From the NCBI GenBank assembly GCA_026214975.1, contig CM047808.1, positions 3,895,262 through 3,959,261 on the forward strand: a stretch of DNA of 64,000 nucleotides, given 5' to 3'. Source of the stretch: Gentiana macrophylla. Taxonomy: Eukaryota > Streptophyta > Magnoliopsida > Gentianales > Gentianaceae. This document shows, piece by piece, positions 45,821 through 56,560 of the stretch; within the stretch, counting starts at the first letter, position 1; each line of letters opens with the position of its first letter. Both the position numbers and the translations under genes were made by a program. The notes under the pieces are model-generated. The model was not told the DNA's origin and did no database searches. It worked only from the letters and a program-made list of their open reading frames with translations.

Positions 45821-48032
45821 TTTGCGGAAGCCATTGCAGTAGGTTTCCCTCCGCCTTATATCGGAAGATATATTCTTTCCTTCTACTCAAAGTTCAATTA
45901 CCATTCATTGTTAGCACTTAATTACGACTTGTACCATTTCAATATTCATGGGAAATGAAGGATGACGGTATTTTATGCTTAACTTTATTTTACTTTGCTG
46001 TTTGGTTGTATTAGCCAGTTTTTTATTTTTATTTTCTCTGTCTTGTTTGATGAGTGCTTTTTTATATCTTCAGGTGCTGTCTCGTTCAATTTGGATGGTT
46101 TTGTGTTGATTGCAGCTTCAGGTATTCACTATTCTCCATTCTCATTTTTTTTTTTAACAAATAGAAGCGCTTAATCTTTTAGACGTTAATGTTATTATGT
46201 AGTTGTATATCCTTTAATGATTTTTTTAACTATTGAATCTAATGATCTTTGTTACTTTGTTTCCTTGTTCATGTTCTACTGCCTAGTCTGTACTCTGTAA
46301 TTGTACCCTTTTTTCCTTTCTACAATTGAAATTGATTAATGCTTTATGTTCTTATGTTATTTAATTGTAATTTGTAATCATGTAATGTAAGTGACTAAGT
46401 GTATCGCGTAATGTACTAATGTGCATAAGTATTTGACTATGTAGTTGGTTTTGGCACAAATGCGGAAAAAATGGCATCAAAAACCGTTGACGGCACTTTC
46501 ATAATGCATTCAAATGTTTGTAATGTTGGATATCTTTTTGCACTACGTGTCTTTGTTTTATTTGGTTTTTTCCCAGAGCATCGATGACTTGTTATCGTTT
46601 GATATTTGATATTTTGTTATGATTATTTCTCCAAGCTAATATTTGATGTTGATATCTTCTTGCGATGTCAAACTTTTGTTGGCTTCTTTTTACCGTAGTC
46701 ATGAATGTCATGTTACACTTTGAATGTCTTCTTTTGGGACGTTCTTTCTCCATGGGGATAGCATGTTGAATGCCTATTTGAAGTCTTCATTCTTATGATC
46801 TTCTTTTAAATCATATTTTACAAAATTGCTTTTCTTCGTAAAAGGATAAGCTTATATATAGATATATATTATCTTGAACAATTGTTGGTTTTCTTCTCTA
46901 AAGATGCGAGGATGGAGACACGAAAAGATTAAATAAAGAGAATTGTTGCAAATTAAGGTAACATATACCATGAGTATCATACATATTATTGAAGTTTACT
47001 AATCAAGTATACAACATCTCATGCCTATCAATCCACGATGCGAGGACACATTAATGTTATTGAGATTGGAAGTGATTAGAGATTGGAAGGTGATTGGAAG
47101 CTTGTTTTAATGTGTGGATGTACATGTGAATGTTGGAATATCAATTGTTCTTTGGTGTTTAGTTTTCATTTCATTCAATTTTAACCCAAATGTTTAATAT
47201 TTTAGATAAAATCATTTCTTTCTGCATCTTTGTCCATATATCTGCCTTACCAATTTGAAAATCCTTCTACAATATACTAATTTATCATATATTGTTCGAT
47301 GGTGACATAAATATGGAATACAATTTAGATAATCTATAAAAGTGTTGGAAAGATCATTAGATTTACACAAGGTGCATTGGACAAAACACAAAACCAAACC
47401 TTTCAGGTCCATAAAAATCGTCTTTCTAAATGAAAAAGTGTCGGCAAAAGCATCATCAAAAACAAGGCGTGTCAATAGAAATGTGTCGTTGAATTGCCAC
47501 AAGGCCATTTCCATCATAATAGTCGAGTGTCACAAAACCGTCACAAAATATATACTACACATTGTGCAAGTGCCGGAAAAGTGCCACAAATGAAAAATAC
47601 AACACTTTTAGTAAGTGCCGTATAATCGCCATAAAAACTTGCCGGCGGAACAAAAAAGTGCCGGAAACATTGCCGGCGCTTGATATTAGCGTCACTTAAA
47701 TAGTTGCCGTATTATGTGTCGGGAATGTTTTTACGGCGCTTAATTTCTATTGTTCCGGCATTTAATTTGTGTCGGCAAAAGCCAAAAATGTTGTAGTGAA
47801 CATATATTTATTTTCTTTTTGCATGCAGGTGAAGATCAAGTATGAGATTGTTAGTCCGCAAGATTCGAATGATGAGTTCTGCAAATGTAGTGTTTATCTT
47901 GGGGTGAAATGGCTCAAGAACACAAAGTTTGAACAAAGGATCACAAAAAATATTTTATGGATGTTTACTAAATGGTGCAAGAAATTACTGGTGTTAGCTG
48001 AAAAGGAGATCGGGATCAACTGACTCAACTAA

Positions 48033-48203
48033 TCTGGAATTTGGCCCGGATCATACGTGCAGAGTCTGACTTTTATTCAGGGATAAAACATGGCCAAGAG
48101 CTCTTACTTGCTAATTCGGAGTTTAGATTGAATCATACATGCAAAGTCTGACTCTTACTCAAAGGTAAGACTTGGCCAAGAGCTCTTACTTGCTGTTTGG
48201 GCA
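48033..48203. repeat. Tandem duplication, period about 82 bp, just 3' of the C2/GRAM gene
   Basis: CATACGTGCAGAGTCTGAC at 48052 and CATACATGCAAAGTCTGAC at 48134, each followed by TTGGCCAAGAGC-type text and TCTTACTTGCT. It lies in the presumed 3' UTR, a few bases after the stop codon. Confidence 0.8.
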
Positions 48204-49942
48204 AAATTGTCATTTCAGGAAGATAGAGTTATTCCACAAGCTAGTGGCGGATCCAACTTACAACAATGTTATTTAAAATAAAATAAAAAGGAATACATAT
48301 ACGTTTTTTTAGGCATGTCCCCGTGTGATCGGGGGCTTCGGCTAATTTTTCTCTTACCGGGGCTTTTGTTAGTATAACATTTATTGTTTAAGTATACCAA
48401 GTGCATAAATGTAAAATGATGCACTCGAATTTCTAAAGAAATGAACCCGTGTCAGGTCTTACAGATTTTTTTAATGTAGTTGAAAATAAAAATGGATCTG
48501 AAATATAATACATGTTTATACAATTTTGGCCTTCAAATTATGTATTTTGGCCTAACGTGACTACCCTCAGGGACGGCCCTATTCATTTTTGTGTCTTTGA
48601 TGCCATTTTCGGTTTTTTCCTTTGTGCCCTCGGTGTTTCTAGTTTCTAGACCTGCCATTGCTACACACAACGAATGAATGTATTAAAAGATGATATTACC
48701 TCTGTCTCATTTTATAACACATCCTAATATTTTTTATCCGTTTTACAATATAAGTCATTTTCACATTTCATTACAATAATTAATGTTTTTTTTTTCTTCT
48801 TGTTTTACCTTTATTTCTTATTCTAAAACTTTACATTATTCTAATAGCCTATGACTATTATAGTCCAAAACTACTAAAATTAGATCATTTATTGAGTTTT
48901 TCTTAATCTGTATGCATAAAGATAGGATGACTTACAATATGAAACTAAGGTAATACAATTTTCAGAATTGATTATATGTTTACATTAAAAGTTTACGTAA
49001 TGTACATACTTTGATATCATTTTGTGGTTGTGATGTTTTTTTAATGAACGAAAGATTGTATAGTAAGATATATAGCATCCGATCAGATTAAGACTTGTGT
49101 AATCAAACATGCAACAAATATTTGAAGGCCATCACAATTAAACTAAAAGCATCTCGCATGTTTTGTTTTGATTGTTTGCAAATAAAACTCTTTATTAAGA
49201 TGTTTCTGCTGTACAACTTTCCAACTTTGTCAGTTAATCACAAGTCACAACGATTTTACCGGAATACTACTACACTTATCATGCAACACACTGTGAATTG
49301 GTTAAAACTAGAATATTAAATCAATAAACGAATTTCCGCAGTTTGAATATTGAGTGAAAATCCGACTTTTGAAAAACCGATTTATTGTGATTTATGATTA
49401 GTGTAGTACACCGAGCAAAAATGAGAATATATATAAGGTGTATTTATTTGCATTACACTCAATATACTCGTACACCACTCTTTACATATGTAATATAATA
49501 AAACCGATTTTATGAATATCTATTCTGAAACCTAAAACCGACTCTCTATAAGTAAAAGAACACAATATCAAAATTGGTTTTTATAAAGTCGATTTTGGTG
49601 TAATTCACCGATGCACAAATAGGTGTATGTGGAAAAGTTATTGTGTGGTGAGAAAATTTGAAGTGAAGTGACAAGTGAAACGATCAGAATACAAAATGAA
49701 AGTGTGTGATGTGCCACACGATGTCTCCGCATCATGTGAAGACACCACACAATAATCTCCCGTGTATGGGGCGTAAAAAATAATGCATATATGCATAATT
49801 GAAACAATGATATCGGGATAAGCCGTCCGAATATTATAAAGGAGCTTTGCCGTCTCGCAGTTTTGCACGCTAACATATATACAAGGAAGAAAACACCATC
49901 GCCGGAAATAATTGACCGGAAACTCAATCGATACACGTAAAA
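48204..49942. other. Spacer between the C2/GRAM gene and the PIRL gene
   Basis: AT-rich, no gene. ORFs at 49095-49319 and on the minus strand near 49570-50069 are non-conserved, and the latter lie opposite the PIRL first exon. 49340-49600 contains AAACCGATTT and AAAGTCGATTTTGGTG words that recur at 54060-54180, possibly relics of one MITE family. The PIRL promoter should lie in 49600-49940 but no clear TATA was recognised. Confidence 0.4.
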
Positions 49943-52900
49943 ATGGATCCGAATCCGAGCAATTTCCCGATCCTCTCCTATGTGATGCAGAAATTTCCGA
50001 GCATGAAGATCGTGGCTGGAGCCGGCGACCATCACGACGTCGAACAGCCACCGCCACCGTCTCCTGCATCGCGGGAGCCTAATTTCGAATTAACCGAGAG
50101 AATGCCTCATTTGAAGGATCCGAAGCTCATTTCCGAGATGCGAGTAGCGGTGGCTGACGTCGCTCAAACTCGAGCTATGCTGAAAAACTTAGGCGAGCGG
50201 CCGGATCATGAGTCCGTTGATAGTGCGAAAATGAAGCTAGCGGAGGTGGAGGCGAATTTATCAAGGCAATTGGATGAAATCGTGTTGTCTCCGAAGGAAG
50301 GTGAGGGGGAGGTTGAGGATCCGGCGAGGAAGGCATTAGAATGGGAGAAGCAAAAGTGTAAGGCGTTAATATCATTGGATGAAATGCATGAGGCTTATGA
50401 AAAGCTATTGGCGGAGGCTGAGGATAGGTTGAATAGGCTTTACGAGGCGGCCGTGGAAGGAAGGAACGATGGTGGTGATGCGGCTGAGACTGTTGGGAAC
50501 GAGCAAGTTGTGGCGGAGGAAGATTTGAATGAGGAAGTTGTGGCGATTCTGAAGCAGGTTGAAGGTAATGAGATTGTTGAATGGGTGTATTTGTCAGGTA
50601 AACAACTGAGGATTCTGCCTGAGGCATTTGGGAAGATCAAAACTTTGGTTCTGCTTGATTTGTCCAATAATCAGCTTGAGGTAATCATTCTTCCTACACT
50701 TGAAGATTCTTTGTTTTGTGTTTATCGGTGTCTTTCTTTTGATTCGAAAAATTGCAGTGTAGAGAACATTGTATGTGGTGCAGTGTTTTTCAGATTCATT
50801 ATCACTTGGGCCACTTGGTAATGATCAACTTTATTTTCTTAGGTGCCTCTTTAGTGGCACTAGCAGAAATTCGATTGTAGAGCTGAGAATAACATTCATC
50901 CGCTCGATTGTTACATCGAAAAGCCGATTCTTAGCTGTAGAATGAAACTGTGAAAATGTTGATTGTGGGCCTTTAGTAGCACAAGCAGAAATTCGATTAT
51001 AGAGGTGAGAATAACATTCATCCGCTCGATTGTTACTTCGAAAAGCCGATTCTTAGCTGTAGAATGGATGAACTTGTTGATTGTCACTATGGAATCAAAA
51101 CGGTAAGTTCGGTATGGTGCTACTAGGGGCGGTGCCACATACATTAATATTTGGGCAATGGGCCTGCTGAGAAGTTAGCAGTAGGAACTTTTTTTTTATA
51201 CACATAGTATATGAAATTGGACCACTACTTTTTATGTGTGACGCATTTTTTTAATGTTTTAATCCATTATTAGCTGTTCAAAACTAAATGTACGAGCTAA
51301 GTATCATGGAATTTCTGGAACTGCCCCTAAGAAGCACCCTTCCATCAATACCCTGCCTGCCCCGTCTTCCCTCTTTGCCCCATCAAACAACCAAAAATCA
51401 AAGGAAAATAACATATGCGCAGTTGTTCTTTGTCATTCATTTGACTGCTTATAACTTGTGATGATTCTTTTTTCTTATTGAATTTTCTGTAAATGGTATC
51501 TGAAGTTTGAAACTTTAAGGCCTGACAGGTGTTTTTCTTACTATTTATTGATACTTTGTTGTGCATGTTTGATATTAGAGAGAATAGGGATCCTCTGAAT
51601 GGTTATTAAATGACTAGCTTATAAAGAGATTCGATAACATGTCATATTTGGAGTTTTTGTGATGCTTAATTTTGTTTCAATTTATGGCGTGCAAGTGTGG
51701 AATTAAGGGTGGATGTTCTTCAGGGCTCTTTCTCTTTGAGCTCCATGTCCATTAATCTAAGGTAACACTAACCATGACACTGTAATCAGTTCTTGCTGAC
51801 TTAGTCAGATACATGTGTCCTTTTGATAGTCCTGATCATGTGATAGTTTGCTGTTATTTGTCATCATAATTTCTGACTACTATAAATCATTTGTCATACA
51901 TACCACGGTGATTCGATTAGGCATTGTGTGGATAGGTTTGATTAATAAGCATTTTCATGCTATCGTTTTGATGTTGGTTTATATTAAGTTTTTATTAGTT
52001 TATGCCATTCTTTATAGATTTCATAAGATCAGAATCATCAGATTAGGCGTAATGTGCTAGTTGTTTCTTGCAAATATTGCAGATTATTTATTCAAAGAAT
52101 GCATAGGGTTTTGTGTAATAATGTAATTTAGAAAAGAAAACAGTGTTTGAGTCTATAAAATAAAGAATCTAATAAAAGAAACTGGTGCAAGTTCGTTTAC
52201 TCGTTTTAAAATCACGTCTTCTCATCATGCAGGTGATTCCTGATTCTATAGCAGGACTTAAAAATCTGGAGGAGCTGAATCTTTCATCAAATCTCCTGCA
52301 GGATCTGCCTGATTCTATTGGCCTTTTGTTTAAACTGAAAGTTTTGGACGTTTCCCGTAACAAACTCGCTTCCTTACCTGACAGCATTTGCCATTGCAGG
52401 TAACATTTAATGCTAAACAAGTAATTTATTTGGAATAACGACACTTTTGGTCCATTTTGTTCCACTGTTTTTTCGTTTTTTATCCCCAATGTTTCATCTC
52501 AACACTTTACCCCTCATCTGTGCATTTTATACATTTATTTGCATTTCCAGTACAAAGTGCCACAAAACAAAATTGGACTGAAAATTAAAAAAAAAATAAA
52601 TGCATAGATGAGGGGTAACAGTGTCCTGATGTTGGAAATGCAAAAATCATGAAAGAAAAGGGAACAAAACGTATTTATCCCTAATTTCATTTTGGGCAAA
52701 AGATACTAGAGGCCCCTAACTATTACGATGGTAGCATTTTGGCCAAAAACTATCTTTTTAGCAAACCTCCCCTTAAACAATATTTTTGTAAAACTAATTG
52801 GCCCATGTTCAGTTTGTATTGGTCATTGCGGTATCAATAACCCATTTTGATTACATTTGATCACACCAATGTAATTCTATTATTATTTTTCGGAGTTCAA

Positions 52901-53976
52901 CGCCGCAAACGACTTAAAAAAAACGAACTTCAAAATCATTTTCCGGTGATTAACTTTGACCGCTATATGAAATCAACTTTCACCGTGAAATGGCTGATGA
53001 TTTTGAATCCCGTTTTTAATTCCGTTTGTTGTGTTGAACTTCTTTAAACAAGACCTAGGTAGGGGTATGATCAAAACATTGTTTTTGCATAATTTAGGGG
53101 CCAATATAATATTTATTAATTGATTAAGGGCCAATATGTTACCGAAAAAAACGATTAGGGGCTAATCTGTTCTTCAGTCTCTCTCCATTTGTGGAATGGG
53201 GTACCCTAGACTGTTTCAAAAATTAGTTTAGGGTCCAAAATTTTACGATCATAAAAGTTTAGGGGCCTCAAGTGTCTTTTGCCCTTTCTTTTCTAGTTAC
53301 TAAACTAATGATTCCTCTTTTTCTTTGTTTAAGATCATTAGTTGAGTTAAAAGCAGGCTTCAACAAACTTACCTATCTTCCAACAAACATTGGCCACGAA
53401 CTCGAAAACCTAAAAGCCCTTATAGTACCATGGAACAAGATTCGTCATCTACCAACATCCATCGGCGAAATGAAATCATTGCAATTCCTCGATATTCACT
53501 TCAACGAACTCCACGGCATCCCTTCATCAATCGGGAAGCTATCAAAACTCGAGATTCTCAACCTTAGCAACAATTTCAGTGACCTTTGTGAACTACCTAA
53601 CACCATCGGCGAACTGAACAACCTTAAAGAACTCAATCTGAGTAACAACCAGATTCACGAACTACCCGACACCATCGGTCTGCTCGAGAATCTCATGGTC
53701 CTCAACGTGGATGAAAACCCTCTTTTATTACCTCCTAAGGAAATCGTCAAAGGTGGGGTCGAAGCTATCAAGGCTTTTATGGTTAAACTACGACTCGATA
53801 GGCTACTTGAAGAAGAAGAAAGGAGTTCGTTATCATCGCCTCAGAAAAGGCCGAGTGTATTGACACGTAGCACCACGTGGCTGAATAACGTCGTTTCGAA
53901 TATGTCGGATACTGTCTTAGGTTATTTGGATGGTGCTGAAGCTTCCAAAGACCCTTGTCTCAATCAGCAGTTATGA
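49943..53976 (+). CDS. Plant intracellular Ras-group-related LRR protein (PIRL, PIRL1/9 type)
   Basis: Exons 49943-50680, 52233-52399 and 53334-53976 join with GT-AG sites in phase and give 515 residues. The start [15 protein letters not shown], the segments [13 protein letters not shown] and [15 protein letters not shown], and [19 protein letters not shown] match Arabidopsis PIRL9/PIRL1 closely. About ten leucine-rich repeats run from residue 205 to about 455 ([63 protein letters not shown]). The family signature [10 protein letters not shown] follows, then a Ser-rich tail ending LNQQL. The N-terminal 200 residues are acidic and helical. PIRLs are cytoplasmic and act in pollen and gametophyte development in Arabidopsis. 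Intact: no stops, and all exon joins keep frame. Both introns host repeats. Confidence 0.95.
50845..51088. repeat. Tandem duplication, period about 122 bp, in PIRL intron 1
   Basis: Two units of about 122 bp share AGCAGAAATTCGATT, GAGAATAACATTCATCCGC, TCGATTGTTAC and TCGAAAAGCCGATTCTTAGC. The copies differ at only a few bases over most of their length. Confidence 0.87.
52440..52674. mobile_element. MITE, GACACTTTT family, copy 3 (PIRL intron 2)
   Basis: Begins GACACTTTTGGTCC and ends in a decayed inverted copy (GGAACAAAACGTAT). ACACTTTACCCCTCATCTGTGCA pairs with TGCATAGATGAGGGGTAACAGTGT inside. Same family as the two copies in the C2/GRAM gene, 21 kb away. Confidence 0.65.
52694..53284. mobile_element. 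MITE with GGGCAAAAGA ends (PIRL intron 2)
   Basis: The left end GGGCAAAAGATACTAGAGG and then CCCCTAA matches, inverted, TTAGGGG then CCTCAAGTGTCTTTTGCCC at the right end. 591 bp. Flanking 9-mers TTTCATTTT and TTTCTTTTC match at seven of nine positions, possibly a Mutator-type duplication. Its right end is 49 bp from the exon 3 acceptor. The open frame at 52847-53047 inside is not conserved. Confidence 0.75.
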
Positions 53977-53984
53977 AGCTTTTC

Positions 53985-54024
<40 letters not shown>

Positions 54025-55600
54025 GAATAATCCTTCAAAAGGCCCCACACCCAATTTACTGTGAATCTGCAACTATCATTAAGAAAATCGACTTTTACCC
54101 TTAAAAAAAGAAAATCGGCTTTTAAAAAGTCGAGTATACAGGGCGTTTCGAAAGCCGATTTTTGGTGTGGTGTCACGGTAAGTTATATGTGGTGTATTTA
54201 TTTGGGGTAATATGTGTATGAAGCTTATGAATCCTTGTGGGGATTAGATTGATTAGCCTTTTTTAGATTTTTCTTGATGTAATAGTTGGCACTTGCACAT
54301 TGTTCGCAAGTTTTTTTTTTTCCAAAATTTTTCACTTGGTTTTACTTTTTTTTTTTCATTTTTTTTTTGTATTTTTGACATTTGTACTTGAGTTCATTTG
54401 GCAGATAACTTTGGTTGTAGATTTTGAAATTTTCAGCTTATTTTGTTTTGTTATTATCAATTATTTGCTTTGTATGAAGCATAAGCCTAAGCATAATATA
54501 CGACTAGTTTTGGCAATGAAGATGAAAAGAAGAAGCTAGAAGCTTCACGCCGATAGAGGTGTCCAATTTGGGCAGCCATCACCACCCGTAAGAGACCCCG
54601 AAGCGAAAACCGAAAAAGAAACTACCAGAGCCGCCATCTTCTTCTGATGACCACCTAGATTGACCATTTGAGCCACCATCTTCTTCCGATGACCACCTAG
54701 ATTCATATGGTTCTAGTAAGCTCTTGATATTAAGAGCTGTCGGTTTAAGAAAGAGTGTGCATGTACCGTTCACTAGAGAGATGTGATGTATTTATACACA
54801 TTGCCTGAGAGTGTTCCTGCGGCACGATGAATGACGTCATGAAAATAGCCATTGTGGGGCTGTACCGTATGCCTGACAGTGGAGTTAATAGATGTTGAAC
54901 TGCATTATAGTAATTGACATTTTTATAGTGTTACGGCTGTGAGAGACAAGAAGATTCAAAAGATGTCTTACTCACTTCACTCACTATAAGCCTTAAAGTA
55001 TATCGAATGTGTCTCGATCTTAAGGCTAACACAAATCCTATCAATAAGAGGGTCACGGAAGCACTTAGAGACCTTGAAAGGTATCCTCAAACCTCAACCT
55101 TGCTTGTAAGATATGGTGGTCGTGTTTCATACTCTCGTTGAAGGCTTGTATGATGATGTTAGCCTCAATTAGACATGAAATGAGAATTCCAAAATCTCGT
55201 ATCTTCATGTAGTAGACCAATGGTCATAATAATAGCTTCAGGTTATATTAAGAGACAAATCCAAATAAATTGATTAATCAATTTTCTTTTGGCTTCACAC
55301 AGAGATCGAACCCTAGTCTGAATGCCAAAGTGTATTTTAAGAGACAAATCTTCGTTGAAGTATCTTGAAGCTGAAGTATTTTGAGTGGTAGTTGGAAAAT
55401 AAATAAAAATAAAAATTAAAGTAAAAGAAAAAATTATAAGAACAAAGAAAAGAATTCATAAAATTGTCAAGGACAATATCGTCATTCCACAACAAAAACT
55501 ACCTTTCCATTTCTCCTACAAATTGCCTCCAAAACCCTACCCAACTTCCCAGCCGGCCCCGCCACCGTTTCCATTCCCTCCACACCCCTACCGCCAAAAA
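53977..55600. other. Spacer between PIRL and RPL27a
   Basis: 53990-54023 is a T-run in the PIRL 3' UTR. 54060-54180 has AAAATCGACTTTT / AAAGCCGATTTTTGG words. 54300-54370 is T-rich. A minus-strand small ORF is listed separately. 54830-55500 shows nothing beyond AT-rich DNA and presumably the RPL27a promoter. Confidence 0.4.
54582..54773 (-). CDS. Possible small protein with an internal SRWSSEEDGGS repeat
   Basis: A 63-64 residue minus-strand frame begins MNGTCTLFLKPTALNIKSLL and contains ESRWSSEEDGGS twice, separated by NGQ. It ends FFFGFRFGVSYGW. A TATAAATA word lies about 20-25 bases upstream of the ATG, which is too close for a normal 5' UTR but worth noting. I recognise no family. The repeat is also a DNA-level duplication (period 45 bp, CCACCTAGATT...CATCTTCTTC), so the frame may be an accident. 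Low confidence as a gene. Confidence 0.3.
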
Positions 55601-56050
55601 ATGACGACCCGCTTCAAGAAGAACCGTAAGAAGAGAGGCCACGTCAGCGCCGGCCATGGACGTATCGGAAAGCACAGAAAGCATCCCGGAGGCAGAGGAA
55701 ACGCCGGAGGAATGCACCACCACCGTATCCTCTTCGACAAGTACCATCCTGGTTATTTCGGTAAGGTCGGTATGAGGTATTTCCACAAGCTCCGTAACCA
55801 ATTCTATTGCCCGATCATCAACATTGACAAGCTCTGGTCTTTAGTCCCTTCTGATGTGAAATCGAAAGCTTCTGATGGAAAATCTGGTACTGTACCTTTG
55901 ATTGATGTTACTCAGTTTGGGTATTTTAAGGTTTTGGGTAAAGGCGTTTTGACTGAGAATCAACCTGTGGTTGTGAAAGCTAAATTGGTATCTAAGATTG
56001 CTGAAAAGAAAATTAAGGAAGCTGGTGGTGCTGTTGTGCTTACAGCTTAG
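55601..56050 (+). CDS. RPL27A: 60S ribosomal protein L27a (uL15)
   Basis: 149 residues with no intron. It begins [20 protein letters not shown] and continues with [36 protein letters not shown] and [17 protein letters not shown], ending [10 protein letters not shown], the conserved C-terminus. The Arabidopsis protein is 146 residues and nearly identical in the first 60. The ATG at 55601 was chosen because it starts the conserved MTTRFKK. An upstream in-frame ATG at 55523 would add a Pro-rich leader not found in the family and probably lies in the 5' UTR. The protein is a structural part of the large ribosomal subunit in the cytosol. No defect was seen. Confidence 0.97.
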   Translation: MTTRFKKNRKKRGHVSAGHGRIGKHRKHPGGRGNAGGMHHHRILFDKYHPGYFGKVGMRYFHKLRNQFYCPIINIDKLWSLVPSDVKSKASDGKSGTVPLIDVTQFGYFKVLGKGVLTENQPVVVKAKLVSKIAEKKIKEAGGAVVLTA

Positions 56051-56241
56051 CTTAGGTTTACTGATTTTTCAACTTTGTTTTGGTACATTTTTCATTGTTA
56101 TGAAGGTAATGATGTTGAAATTCTAAAGCACTACAGTTTTTTGTTCTTGTAAAACACTTATGTTCCATTTTATTTCATATTAAATGGTTTTTTTTTGGTT
56201 TACTTGCTTATGTTTTGGTTTGTTGAAAGGTGAATTTTGGT

Positions 56242-56560
56242 TGATATGTCTATAATTTAAAGAAACTGTGCTTGGATTCAAAGTTGGAGTCTTTATTATT
56301 TGTTTTTTTTTGGGGATGCTTTGTAGTTGATCTTGTCTTGTGGGGTGAAATGTTTGTTGTATAGTGTTTTGTAGTTGCATTTGAGCTGTTTTCTGGCATT
56401 TTGTTATATGCTTATAATTTACAGAAACTGTGCTTGGGTTCATAGTTGAAGTCTTTCGTATTTGTTTTTAGGGGGATGCTTTGTAGTTGATCTTGTTGGG
56501 TGAAATGTTTGTTGTATAGTGTTTTGTAGGTTGCATTTGTGCTGTTTTCTGGCATTTTTG
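56242..56560. repeat. Tandem duplication, period about 162 bp, 3' of RPL27a
   Basis: AGAAACTGTGCTTGG at 56261 and 56423, each followed by GGGATGCTTTGTAGTTGATC, GTGAAATGTTTGTTGTATAG, TGTTTTGTAG and GCTGTTTTCTGGCATTTT. The copies differ by few changes. The minus-strand open frame across it is an artefact of the repeat. Confidence 0.87.

Larger units (their letters stand above)
40635..47798. mobile_element. CACTA (En/Spm) element carrying formin pieces, no transposase
   Basis: Starts CACTACAACACAATAGGCC and ends TTTTTGTTGTAGTG-type sequence, giving about 30 bp of imperfect inverted repeats (GGCCTTTGGCGACAC against GGCTTTTGCCGACAC). The 3-bp target AAC is duplicated at 40632-40634 and 47799-47801. 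Subterminal regions (40640-40930 and 47480-47795) are packed with GCCG, GTGCCG and TGTCGG words in both orientations, as in CACTA subterminal transposase-binding repeats. No TNPA/TNPD-like ORF exists in its 7,164 bp, so it depends on an autonomous relative. It contains a minisatellite and FH2-domain gene fragments. It ends 30 bp upstream of the last exon of the C2/GRAM gene. Confidence 0.9.
33956..48023 (+). pseudogene. Stranded 3' exons of the C2/GRAM gene (second VASt domain)
   Basis: Downstream of the hAT insertion the same exon continues at 33956-34023 (WRNVIGEEDVKLSEV, then a GTAAGG donor). The next recognisable piece ends at 34412. It has CTQQKSPMAPNK near 34313-34349, then an in-frame TAG at 34356-34358 where the family has Trp, then IVNEILTIHNVPFGDYLR and a GTAAGT donor. 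About 70 expected residues before CTQQKS are not recognisable in 34024-34312. The last exon, 47829-48023, encodes VKIKYEIVSPQDSNDEF through WLKNTKFEQRITKNI to a stop, and joins in phase zero to the 34412 donor across a 13.4-kb intron. Two stops and the missing segment argue that a full-length protein is no longer made. Confidence 0.85.

Noticed and set aside
49568..50069. Minus-strand ORFs of 143-155 codons
   Set aside because: They lie opposite the PIRL promoter and first exon, have no known domain and mirror the GC-rich coding strand.
55523..55600. Upstream in-frame ATG giving RPL27a a Pro-rich N-terminal extension
   Set aside because: The family starts MTTRFKK, and the extension has no counterpart and lies in a typical 5' UTR position.
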